A DNA stretch of 6,604 nt, taken from assembly GCA_943326825.2 (NCBI GenBank), contig CALPUT020000139.1, forward strand, positions 1-6,604, read 5' to 3'. A program made the position numbers and the translations under genes. The notes under the pieces were generated by a model that was given only the letters and a program-made list of their open reading frames with translations, ran no database searches and was not told the origin of the DNA. Of this stretch, positions 1 through 6,435 are shown one piece after another (the first letter of the stretch is position 1; every line of letters starts with the position of its first letter). Origin of the DNA: Chryseobacterium gleum (GTDB lineage Bacteria > Bacteroidota > Bacteroidia > Flavobacteriales_D > Crocinitomicaceae).

Positions 1-902
1 CGAATAGAACCTCTTTCAATTGTTGAATAACCTACTTCACCGTGAATATCTGTTAAATCCAACGCATTTTTATAAGCATCTAAGCTGAATGGTGCTTTTG
101 CCATTTCAGCTCTTTCTGCATCTGTTAATTCTTGAACTTTGTCATAAAATCCTGGAATAGTGATGTGATTATTTTCATCATGCATTGATCCAATCATCTT
201 TGCAAGTACGTTAATTGGATTAGCAACACATCCACCATATAATCCAGAATGTAAATCCCTGTTTGGACCAGTAACTTCAACTTCTAAGTAACTTAATCCT
301 CTTAATCCAGTTGTAATTGAAGGTGTTTCATTATTGATCATTCCTGTATCAGATATCAAAATAATATCAGCAGCTAAACGTTCATGATTTGCTTTACAAA
401 AAGTTCCAAGGTTTTCACTTCCAATTTCTTCTTCCCCTTCAATCATAAACTTCACATTACAAGGAAGTTCATTTGCTTTCATCATCGATTCAAATGCTTT
501 CAAATGCATAAACATTTGCCCTTTATCATCACAAGCACCTCTAGCAAAAATGGCACCTTCAGGGTGAATCTCCGTTTTTTTGATAACTGGTTCAAATGCT
601 GGACTTGTCCATAATTCAATTGGATCTGCAGGTTGAACATCGTAATGACCATAAACCAAAATAGTTGGTAAAGATGGATCTATCAATTTCTCACTGTAAA
701 CAATTGGATGTCCAGCTGTTTCACATATTTCAATATTATCAGCTCCGGCATCTTTCATGAATTTAGCAATTTCTTCTGCTGTTTTACGAACATCATTTTT
801 GAAAGCTAAATCTGCAGAAACAGAAGGAATTTTTAATAAATCAATTAATTCATTTAAGAATTTATCTTTATTATCTTGAATATACGTCTGAGTGTTTTTC
901 AT
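1..902 (-). CDS. M20-family metallodipeptidase, C-terminus beyond left edge (partial)
   Basis: This is a zinc-type aminoacyl/dipeptide hydrolase of the M20 family (carnosinase/CNDP-like branch), presumably cytosolic because no signal peptide is visible. The first 300 complete residues are present and begin MKNTQTYIQD. The metal site is readable: HYDVQP (His86, Asp88), RGACDDKG (Asp125 as bridging ligand), EGEEEIGS (Glu158/Glu159, catalytic and metal Glu pair) and SDTG (Asp185). The GLRGL and DLHSGLYGG stretches (about 199-223) belong to the lid/dimerisation domain, with the conserved His218. Family members are about 450-465 residues, so the C-terminal part of the catalytic domain with the last His ligand is cut off by the window edge, not lost by mutation. 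The ATG at 900-902 is the natural start: it sits about 30 residues before the first conserved IPSVSA segment. The gene is 89 bases downstream of the DUF2141 gene, and its link to carotenoids is probably only positional. The family call is firm; substrate is unknown. Confidence 0.93.
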   Translation of the reverse strand, partial: MKNTQTYIQDNKDKFLNELIDLLKIPSVSADLAFKNDVRKTAEEIAKFMKDAGADNIEICETAGHPIVYSEKLIDPSLPTILVYGHYDVQPADPIELWTSPAFEPVIKKTEIHPEGAIFARGACDDKGQMFMHLKAFESMMKANELPCNVKFMIEGEEEIGSENLGTFCKANHERLAADIILISDTGMINNETPSITTGLRGLSYLEVEVTGPNRDLHSGLYGGCVANPINVLAKMIGSMHDENNHITIPGFYDKVQELTDAERAEMAKAPFSLDAYKNALDLTDIHGEVGYSTIERGSI

Positions 903-925
903 TTTATTTCAATTACTGATTACAA

Positions 926-933
926 CAAAACTA
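926..933 (-). promoter_or_regulatory. Possible Bacteroidota -7 element for the M20 peptidase gene
   Basis: The minus strand reads TAGTTTTG, which matches the Bacteroidota -7 consensus TAnnTTTG, 23 bases before the ATG of the peptidase gene. No TTG is found at the expected -33 position, and a match of this kind is not rare in such AT-rich DNA. It is supported mainly by lying in the only gap between the DUF2141 gene and the peptidase. Confidence 0.3.
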
Positions 934-960
934 ACTATAAAGGAATTAATGTTCGTGTTT

Positions 961-994
961 TTTATAAAACATTTGTTATAAATCAATTGATTTA
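961..994. repeat. Two adjacent AT-rich inverted repeats after the DUF2141 gene
   Basis: TAAATCAATTGATTTA at 979-994 is a perfect 16-base palindrome that includes the DUF2141 stop codon (992-994). Overlapping its edge, TTTATAA (961-967) and TTATAAA (976-982) form a 7-bp inverted repeat with an 8-base loop. In the minus-strand transcript these would lie at the end of the carotenoid operon. They could slow or end transcription, but the stems are nearly all A/T and no T-run follows, so they do not make a standard intrinsic terminator. They may equally be a protein site or chance. Confidence 0.4.
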
Positions 995-1420
995 CTTCAA
1001 ATTAATCTTTAAAAATAAAGACTGTCCCGATTTTAATGTAAACGAAACATCACTAAAGTCTGGTGGACCAAATTTTCCGAATTTATTATTAGAAAAGCCA
1101 TAAGGCTCAATTGGATAACCGACAAGATTCGTAGTCATTTTTCCATTTTTATCTTGATCTTGAAGAACAGCAATACCATATGTTCCAACTTCAAGTTTAG
1201 AAATAGTAACTTTCATATTTGAGCTTGATACAGGAATAATTTTCCCTAAATGAACTTTGTCAGCTTCAGGAAATCCGTTTTTTTTAAAAACACCTATCCT
1301 TAAATTTCCCTTTTTACTCAAATCTAATCCTGTAACTTCTAAAATCAATTCTGCTTCATTTGTAGCTATAATTGAAGTGTTTAAAATTAAAATTAGAAAA
1401 AATAAAAAGATGTTTTTCAT
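992..1420 (-). CDS. Exported DUF2141 protein, translationally coupled to crtI
   Basis: This is a 142-residue DUF2141-family protein of unknown biochemical function. Residues 1-20 are a signal peptide: Lys2, a hydrophobic run FLFFLILIL and a likely cleavage around IIAT-N. The mature part is a small predicted beta-sandwich. The family signature is clear: LEVGTYGIAVLQDQDKNG at 76-93, then NLVGYPIEPYGFSNN at 98-112 and a KFGPPDFSDVSF block. It looks complete, with the usual family length. The start ATG (1418-1420) shares ATGA with the crtI stop (overlap 1417-1420), so its synthesis is tied to that of the desaturase and it belongs to the operon. Export to the periplasm or outer membrane, plus this coupling, suggests a part in handling or placing the pigment, but that is inference. 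The family is certain; the role is not. Confidence 0.92.
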   Translation of the reverse strand: MKNIFLFFLILILNTSIIATNEAELILEVTGLDLSKKGNLRIGVFKKNGFPEADKVHLGKIIPVSSSNMKVTISKLEVGTYGIAVLQDQDKNGKMTTNLVGYPIEPYGFSNNKFGKFGPPDFSDVSFTLKSGQSLFLKINLK

Positions 1421-2892
1421 TTCTTAAAATAAGCTATTAATTCATCAGCTGCTAACTTTCCACTTATTAATGCTGGCGGCATCCCTGGACCTGGAACAGT
1501 TAATTGCCCAGCATAAACCATATTTTTGAGTTTCTTATTGTTCAACTTTGGCTTTAAAATAGCCGTTTGTTTTAACGTATTCGCTAATCCGTATGCATTT
1601 CCTTTAAAGCTATGATAATCAGAAACAAAATCATTTAAACAGTATGATTTCTTGTATACAATATTATCTCCAATTTTCAGATCAATCTGCTTTTCTAAAC
1701 GCTCAAGTATTATTTTAAAATAATGTTCACGTATTTCTTCTGTATCCTCTAAACCAGGTGCAATAGGAATTAATACAAATAAATTCTCATTGCCTACGGG
1801 AGCTATATTCTTATCAGTTTTAGAAGGATTACAAACATAAAACAATGGCTTTTCTGGCCAAGATGGATTGGAATAAATTTCACTTGAATGATCATCTAAA
1901 CTTTCATCAAAAAACAATGTGTGATGATTTAAAGAAGGGATTTCCGTATTAACTCCTAAAAAGAAAATCAATGATGATGGTGCTAATGTCCTTGAATTCC
2001 AGTATTTATCGTTGTAATTTCTAACTTCTTTTGGTAAAAGAGTTTCCATGTGCTTATAATCTCCAGCTGCAACCAGCGCATCAAATTGATGGACATTTCC
2101 ATTCACTATTAATTCTGTTGCCTTATTACCTTCAACATTAATCGAGTCAACATCCGCATTAGTTATAATTTCAACCCCTAAATCTAAAGCCAATTGCTCC
2201 ATTGATTGGATAATTTGAAACATCCCATTTTTTGGATACCATGTTCCCAACATTAATCCTGCATAGTTCATTAAACTATATAATGCAGGAGTGTTTTCTG
2301 GAGCTGAACCCAAAAACAACACAGGAAAATCCATCAAAGCAGTTAATTTATGGTCCTTAAAATACTTCCTCACAAATTTTTTGAAATTGGAGAATAAATT
2401 CAATTTAAAAACCCCTCTAATAACTTCTGGCTCAATAAATTCAAGTAAAGATTTACCAGGCTTATAAATTAATTTATCCATGCTAGTATCATACTTATAC
2501 TTTGCATCCTCCATGAATTCAACCAACTTCTTTCCTGCTCCTATTTCAATAGATTCAAATAACTCTATCAACTCTTTTTCTTCAGAGGGAATATCTAACT
2601 TAACTTTATCTTTAAAAACAATTGAAAAAGACGGATTAAGTTTTGTTAATGAATAAAAGTCTTCCCTTTTTCTTTGAAAATCAGAAAAATATCCATCAAA
2701 AACTTCTGGCATCCAATACCAACTTGGGCCCATTTCAAACGTAAAACCTTCCTCTGAAAACTTACGATTTCTACCACCTACTGTAGGATTTTTTTCAAAT
2801 AATGTAACTTTAAAACCAGCATTAGCTAAATATGTAGCAGCTGCAAGACCCGAAAAACCTCCACCTATTACAGCAATCTTTTTACTCATCAT
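1417..2892 (-). CDS. crtI: Phytoene desaturase CrtI
   Basis: This FAD-dependent carotene desaturase converts phytoene to lycopene by successive desaturations at the inner membrane. The N-terminal dinucleotide-binding fold is complete: IAVIGGGFSGLAAATYLA (residues 6-23) with the acidic strand end FEKN (Glu33) and VGGR at 38-41. The C-terminal FAD signature VYAGQLTVPGPGMPPALISG spans about 459-478 and is the form seen in Bacteroidota CrtI. The length of 491 residues is normal. The same superfamily includes CrtD-type 3',4'-desaturases and CrtO ketolases; the C-terminal motif, the operon and the lack of another desaturase here favour CrtI, though extra 3',4' activity cannot be excluded. Two Met codons stand in tandem (2890-2892 and 2887-2889), and either could be used. 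Seven bases separate it from the regulator upstream, and its TGA overlaps the DUF2141 ATG. Confidence 0.95.
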   Translation of the reverse strand: MMSKKIAVIGGGFSGLAAATYLANAGFKVTLFEKNPTVGGRNRKFSEEGFTFEMGPSWYWMPEVFDGYFSDFQRKREDFYSLTKLNPSFSIVFKDKVKLDIPSEEKELIELFESIEIGAGKKLVEFMEDAKYKYDTSMDKLIYKPGKSLLEFIEPEVIRGVFKLNLFSNFKKFVRKYFKDHKLTALMDFPVLFLGSAPENTPALYSLMNYAGLMLGTWYPKNGMFQIIQSMEQLALDLGVEIITNADVDSINVEGNKATELIVNGNVHQFDALVAAGDYKHMETLLPKEVRNYNDKYWNSRTLAPSSLIFFLGVNTEIPSLNHHTLFFDESLDDHSSEIYSNPSWPEKPLFYVCNPSKTDKNIAPVGNENLFVLIPIAPGLEDTEEIREHYFKIILERLEKQIDLKIGDNIVYKKSYCLNDFVSDYHSFKGNAYGLANTLKQTAILKPKLNNKKLKNMVYAGQLTVPGPGMPPALISGKLAADELIAYFKK

Positions 2893-2899
2893 CTTTTCG

Positions 2900-3790
2900 T
2901 TATTTATTCAAAATAATTCTTCTAAATTCTTCAATACTTGATATAGAAGTGAAATTTGAAGGTAAATCAATTTTACTAAACAAATAACTAGAACCAGACC
3001 AATAAAACTGTGATTTAGAACAATTGTTTGCTAATTGATACACCATTTTCTTGAATTTCTCAGTCCCAGGATACATTAACATAAAAGCAATAACTTTTGG
3101 AATTGGATGTTCATTTAATAAACCGATGATGTTATTTACCGGAACTAACTGTCCTAAATACAAAGTCTTGTAACCTTCTGCTCTCAACATATAATCAGTA
3201 AACAATAAACCAATTTCATGTGTTTCTGTTTCAGGTAAAACTAAAACAAAATCGTAGTTTTCCTTTTCTGAAACAGGTAATAAATCTATCTCAACAATTA
3301 ATTTTTGACGAATAAAATTAGAGATAAAATGCTCTTGTATTGGAGTCATATCATCTTTTTCCCACATTAGCCCAATTCGTTCTAATAAAGGATAAATGAT
3401 TTTAACCATGAAATCAAATGTTGAAAATGATTTCTTTATTATTTCATACTCCTCTGAAATTTTTGTTTGATCAAATTCCAAACCAGCTGTCAACAAATTT
3501 GTAATTGATAATTCAATTTTCGAATCATCTACTTGAATTTGAGATTCAATTGTTTTTAGTTTAACTTTAATCTCTTCTTTAGATAAACTTGCTACTTTAG
3601 AAATTTTAACTCCTGCCTTTTGCAAAACTGATATTGATAATAATTTTTTTAAATCATCATCATTGTAATAACGATAACCTGTATCTGTTCTACTTGGATT
3701 CAACAAATTATAGCGTTGTTCCCAAATACGAATTGTATGTGCTTTTATTCCTGAGTAATTCTCAAGCTCTTTAATAGAATAATTTCTCAT
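2900..3790 (-). CDS. CarH/LitR-type MerR regulator with cobalamin-binding domain
   Basis: This predicted DNA-binding regulator likely controls the carotenoid operon in which it lies. Residues 2-70 form a MerR winged helix-turn-helix (YSIKELENYSGIKAHTIRIWEQRY, then RTDTGYRYY). Residues about 90-170 look like the helical B12-cap domain and carry W143-x9-E153-H154. Residues about 178-296 are a Rossmann-like B12-binding domain with E189-T-H191-E-I-G194, the ExHxxG motif whose His is the lower cobalt ligand in CarH. Thus the photoreceptor motifs are kept. Two things differ: the residue after W143 is Glu144, where Thermus CarH has the His that becomes the upper ligand after light exposure, and the SxL and GG segments further on look degenerate (FMLMYPG, YWSGSS). 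B12 binding is therefore plausible but unproven. Only one base separates it from the crtY stop, so it is probably co-transcribed and may control its own expression. Confidence 0.9.
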   Translation of the reverse strand: MRNYSIKELENYSGIKAHTIRIWEQRYNLLNPSRTDTGYRYYNDDDLKKLLSISVLQKAGVKISKVASLSKEEIKVKLKTIESQIQVDDSKIELSITNLLTAGLEFDQTKISEEYEIIKKSFSTFDFMVKIIYPLLERIGLMWEKDDMTPIQEHFISNFIRQKLIVEIDLLPVSEKENYDFVLVLPETETHEIGLLFTDYMLRAEGYKTLYLGQLVPVNNIIGLLNEHPIPKVIAFMLMYPGTEKFKKMVYQLANNCSKSQFYWSGSSYLFSKIDLPSNFTSISSIEEFRRIILNK

Positions 3791-3791
3791 A

Positions 3792-4472
3792 TCAATTTTT
3801 TTTTCGGGTGTAAAAATAGTGTGTAAAAAAGGTACTTAACAAAAGTAATAATAGGTTGTATATCGAATCCTCTATGGGAATGGTTCCTAATCGAATTCCA
3901 AAATTATGAGCATCGTTGTACCAAACGATAGGTTCTTTAGTAAAACTTCCAGTAAGTGTACTATTCACTATTAAAAAAGGGATTAAAGCAATAATATAGG
4001 TCAACATAAAATCTGTCATAAACTTTGGATTATAAAGATTAATGACAAAAACAGCAACTCCTGCTAATAAAAATGATGAAAAAGTGTAATATTGATCACT
4101 ATTTAAAACACCTATTAAAACAATTAATATTGAAAAAATCAACCAAAATATTGATGTAAATCGAGTCGAAAAAGGATTTTTAAAATATGCTTTCAAGACA
4201 TAATGTATAAATGTACACGAAAATGGAACTGTAATAAAAAACAACCATTCTTCAAGTGGTAATTTAAATAAACGAGGTCCTATTATATAAAAATCATTAA
4301 ATCCCCAAACTCCTTTGTAAGTAAATAAACTGTCCCAAGGAATAAATAAAATTGCCGTTAAAAAAATAGCAAAGATTAATGCTTTAAAGTACTTATAGAA
4401 AGCAACTTTCTTGTCAAATGACAGAAAAATTGTTCCGAATGTTGCAATATTTAACCATAAATAAAGACTCAT
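3792..4472 (-). CDS. crtY: Lycopene beta-cyclase, fused CrtYc-CrtYd membrane type
   Basis: This integral membrane enzyme cyclises the ends of lycopene to beta rings. It is the fused form of the heterodimeric CrtYc/CrtYd cyclase and is unrelated to the FAD-dependent CrtY/CrtL enzymes. The 226 residues hold two homologous halves. The first has W46-D47, GVWGFN (54-59) and P72-L-E74-E75 leading a helix. The second has VWYND.HNFGIRLG and P199-I-E201-D202. About seven hydrophobic segments can be seen (near 2-19, 30-45, 73-95, 108-124, 131-147, 153-172, 203-220). The ATG at 4470-4472 is chosen: the family begins at MSLYLW, and it gives an ATGA overlap with the crtZ stop. The frame stays open 22 codons further upstream, but that Lys/Arg-rich extension lies inside crtZ and has no family counterpart. 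Symbols crtYcd or crtYe are also used for such fusions. Confidence 0.93.
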   Translation of the reverse strand: MSLYLWLNIATFGTIFLSFDKKVAFYKYFKALIFAIFLTAILFIPWDSLFTYKGVWGFNDFYIIGPRLFKLPLEEWLFFITVPFSCTFIHYVLKAYFKNPFSTRFTSIFWLIFSILIVLIGVLNSDQYYTFSSFLLAGVAVFVINLYNPKFMTDFMLTYIIALIPFLIVNSTLTGSFTKEPIVWYNDAHNFGIRLGTIPIEDSIYNLLLLLLSTFFTHYFYTRKKN

Positions 4473-4927
4473 TTCGCTGCGTTTTCTTGTTTTGCTTTTA
4501 TATAATATTTTCTTGGAACAAACAACATTCCAAAGCATTCTCCATCTTCTTTTCCTAAATGTTTGTGATGAATTTTATGCGCAAAGCGAATTGCTTTGAA
4601 GTAAGGATGTTCAGCTTTTTTAAACCATTTAATTCGTTGATGAATAAATACATCATGAATAAATACATAGCATAAACCATAAAACAGAATTCCCAAACCA
4701 ATACTAACACTGATTCCATTATGATAAATCATCCCCAACATGATACACAACCAACTTGGAATTGCAAATATCAAAAAGAACATATCATTCTTTTCGGTTT
4801 TCTTTTTATGAGGAATATGATGATCTTCATGTAAAAACCAACCAAATCCATGCATGAAATATTTGTGTGCTAACCAAGCAACAAATTCCATACCTATAAA
4901 TGTGAGTATAAAAACGATTAAGTTCAT
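4469..4927 (-). CDS. crtZ: Beta-carotene 3-hydroxylase CrtZ
   Basis: This is a membrane di-iron hydroxylase of the fatty-acid hydroxylase superfamily, which adds 3-hydroxyl groups to beta rings (beta-carotene to cryptoxanthin to zeaxanthin). All four histidine clusters are intact: H21-x4-H26, H33-x2-H36-H37, H91-x4-H96 and H117-x2-H120-H121. Hydrophobic segments lie near 3-20, 50-68 and 72-90. The length, 152 residues, is normal for bacterial CrtZ. Its ATG overlaps the stop of the CruF-like gene by four bases (4924-4927) and its own TGA overlaps the crtY start, so it is sandwiched by coupled neighbours. It would act on the product of CrtY next door. The H91-x4-H96 motif is encoded by a near-perfect 15-base tandem duplication. 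Confidence 0.95.
   Translation of the reverse strand: MNLIVFILTFIGMEFVAWLAHKYFMHGFGWFLHEDHHIPHKKKTEKNDMFFLIFAIPSWLCIMLGMIYHNGISVSIGLGILFYGLCYVFIHDVFIHQRIKWFKKAEHPYFKAIRFAHKIHHKHLGKEDGECFGMLFVPRKYYIKAKQENAAK
4640..4668. repeat. 15-base tandem duplication inside crtZ
   Basis: The 14-mer ATGAATAAATACAT occurs at 4640-4653 and again at 4655-4668 (plus-strand reading), a 15-base period that keeps the reading frame. It encodes VFIHD followed by VFIHQ (residues 88-97), that is, the third iron-binding histidine motif. This protein pattern is typical for CrtZ, so the DNA repeat most likely reflects identical codon choice rather than a recent duplication. Confidence 0.75.
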
Positions 4928-5556
4928 ATCAATTTTAAACTTAAAATTATAAAAAATATAAATTGTGATATAAATACAATTTTAGAGATACCACTTGTAT
5001 TAACTGAAAATTTAGAATAAATAAACATTGCTAAAAATCCAATTAAAAACCAAGAAATATAGTTGTATAATGGAATCTCTCCTAAAGTCCAATTCCAATA
5101 ATTAAGAGCAATAGCAGTTGGCTCCATAACTAAATCAAACAGAACCATAAAAAAACTACCTATTAATAAACGATATCTTTTGTTTACAGTAAAATACTCA
5201 GATAAATGCCATGCACCAAAACTTAAAATAGCCCAATTTACACCAATAATTAATGGAACTTGATATACTCTAAAACCTAAACTATTACCGTAAGAATAAT
5301 TACCAAAAATGTAACCAGTATGAACTCCTATTTGTTCAGCTATAAAACCAATTAAAAATACAATTACAAAAGGCTTAAGAAAATGATTAATATCTGATTT
5401 TAATGATATTAAAACAAGTAATAATGTTAAAAATAAATTAAAAAAAGACAATTCTTTAAATGTATTTTCATATGAAGTGAACATACCTATAATTCCTACT
5501 AATAGAAAAAACACAAAAGTTATTGCCAAATAATTATTTAACTTTTCAATTCTCAT
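4924..5556 (-). CDS. cruF: CruF-like carotenoid 1',2'-hydratase (DUF422 membrane protein)
   Basis: This is a polytopic membrane protein of the carotenoid biosynthesis protein family DUF422, which includes CruF and the haloarchaeal bisanhydrobacterioruberin hydratase. Known members add water across the terminal 1,2 double bond of an acyclic carotenoid end. Family features seen: GFIAEQIGVHTGYIFGNYSY at 70-89, the polar-aromatic segment P101...N107-W108, D141-LVME145-P146, and NYWNW (152-156) followed by PLYNYISWF. About six or seven hydrophobic segments can be drawn (near 10-28, 37-53, 62-78, 100-116, 130-150, 165-181, 192-208). The length of 210 residues is somewhat short for the family but no motif is missing. 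The ATG directly follows the crtB stop (TAAATG), and the stop overlaps crtZ. Family assignment is strong; hydratase activity in this organism, and on which substrate, is inferred. Confidence 0.82.
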   Translation of the reverse strand: MRIEKLNNYLAITFVFFLLVGIIGMFTSYENTFKELSFFNLFLTLLLVLISLKSDINHFLKPFVIVFLIGFIAEQIGVHTGYIFGNYSYGNSLGFRVYQVPLIIGVNWAILSFGAWHLSEYFTVNKRYRLLIGSFFMVLFDLVMEPTAIALNYWNWTLGEIPLYNYISWFLIGFLAMFIYSKFSVNTSGISKIVFISQFIFFIILSLKLI

Positions 5557-6408
5557 TTATAAAAAATTAAAAGAATGTCTTAAATATCCTTGAAAAAATA
5601 AACCATATTTTTTTGCATTTGGAATTCTTACCCGTCCATTTAATAATATTTGAGGTTCTAATTTTTTTATTTTTTTCAACAAACCAAAATAATAAACGTA
5701 TGCTATATATACTCCAAATCTTGTATTATATGGTAATTTTTTAATTCCTTCAAACCCCATAGCAAAATCTAATTCAATATCTCTCTCTATTTGCTTTTTG
5801 GTTTGTTTGCTAAAATTATCCATATCTATATTTGGGAAATAAGTCCTTCCCAAAGTGTGATAATCATCTTTTAAATCTCTTAAAAAATTTATTTTTTGAA
5901 ATGCACTTCCTAGTTTCATAGCATAAGGCTTCAATTCTAAATAATGATTTTCATCTCCATTTAAGAAAACTTTTAAGCACATTAGTCCTACTACTTCAGC
6001 ACTTCCAAGAATATACTCCTCATATTTATCCTGACTGTAAGATTGAGGTTCTAAATCCATTTTCATGGAATGTAAGAACTGTTCTATTAATTCTCTTGGA
6101 ATCTCATATTTATTTACAACTTGTTGAAAAGCATGTAAAATTGGATTTGTACTGATTTTTTGATCAATTGCTTTATATGTATCAATAGTTAACGAATCTA
6201 ACATTTCACTCTGTTCATAACCATGAAATGAATCCACAATTTCATCTGCTAAACGAACAAATCCGTATATACCATAAATAGAGTTTCTGATTTCTAATCC
6301 TAAAGACCGAATACCCAAAGAAAATGACGTACTGTAATCGTTTGTCGTTTGTTTAGCTATCTTAAAAGATAAGTTATCGTATATGTTTTTCATAGTTTCA
6401 CTTGTCAT
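5557..6408 (-). CDS. crtB: Phytoene synthase CrtB
   Basis: This trans-isoprenyl diphosphate synthase joins two geranylgeranyl diphosphates to 15-cis-phytoene, the first committed carotenoid step. Both Mg-binding Asp motifs are present: D55-EIV-D59 in RLADEIVD, and D178-LKD-D182 in NFLRDLKDD. The substrate-contacting YSTSFSLG (25-32) and the GRTYFP block (187-192) are also intact. The length of 283 residues is typical. Squalene synthase is related, but the four-gene crt context settles the assignment. The start is uncertain: the ATG at 6406-6408 gives MTSETMKN, but Met6 (6391-6393) gives MKNIYD, closer to where related proteins begin. The -7 element at 6425-6432 would leave a leader of roughly 12 bases for the first and 27 for the second, slightly favouring Met6. 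It is the first gene of the operon; GGPP must come from a synthase coded elsewhere. Confidence 0.95.
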   Translation of the reverse strand: MTSETMKNIYDNLSFKIAKQTTNDYSTSFSLGIRSLGLEIRNSIYGIYGFVRLADEIVDSFHGYEQSEMLDSLTIDTYKAIDQKISTNPILHAFQQVVNKYEIPRELIEQFLHSMKMDLEPQSYSQDKYEEYILGSAEVVGLMCLKVFLNGDENHYLELKPYAMKLGSAFQKINFLRDLKDDYHTLGRTYFPNIDMDNFSKQTKKQIERDIELDFAMGFEGIKKLPYNTRFGVYIAYVYYFGLLKKIKKLEPQILLNGRVRIPNAKKYGLFFQGYLRHSFNFL

Positions 6409-6424
6409 TAGAATAATACATACT

Positions 6425-6432
6425 CAAAGATA
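6425..6432 (-). promoter_or_regulatory. Bacteroidota -7 promoter element of the carotenoid operon
   Basis: The minus strand reads TATCTTTG, a perfect match to the Bacteroidota sigma-A -7 consensus TAnnTTTG, 16 bases before the first crtB ATG. Transcription would begin near 6420. A clear -33 TTG at 17-23 bases is lacking, which fits a promoter whose upstream part is taken up by the inverted repeat starting only three bases away, and which may be regulated. Confidence 0.6.
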
Positions 6433-6435
6433 CAA

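Noticed and set aside
384..614. Open frame of 76 codons on the plus strand
   Set aside because: It lies fully inside the M20 peptidase gene on the other strand, is rich in Phe/Lys/His as expected of an antisense shadow, and matches no family.
876..1103. Open frame of 75 codons on the plus strand bridging the peptidase/DUF2141 gap
   Set aside because: It overlaps the ends of two well-supported minus-strand genes and has no recognisable domain.
1417..2892. CrtD-type 3',4'-desaturase or CrtO-type ketolase instead of CrtI
   Set aside because: The C-terminal GQLTVPGPGMPPALISG form, the length and the operon with crtB fit CrtI; a dual activity cannot be excluded but is not shown.
3840..3847. TACTTTTG, an internal -7-like site about 50 bases before the regulator gene
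   Set aside because: It lies inside crtY coding sequence, lacks a -33 TTG, and several such matches are expected by chance in a window this AT-rich.
4473..4538. 22-codon N-terminal extension of crtY
   Set aside because: The extension (MLWNVVCSKK...) lies within crtZ coding sequence, has no counterpart in CrtYc/CrtYd proteins, and the ATG at 4472 gives the usual ATGA overlap.
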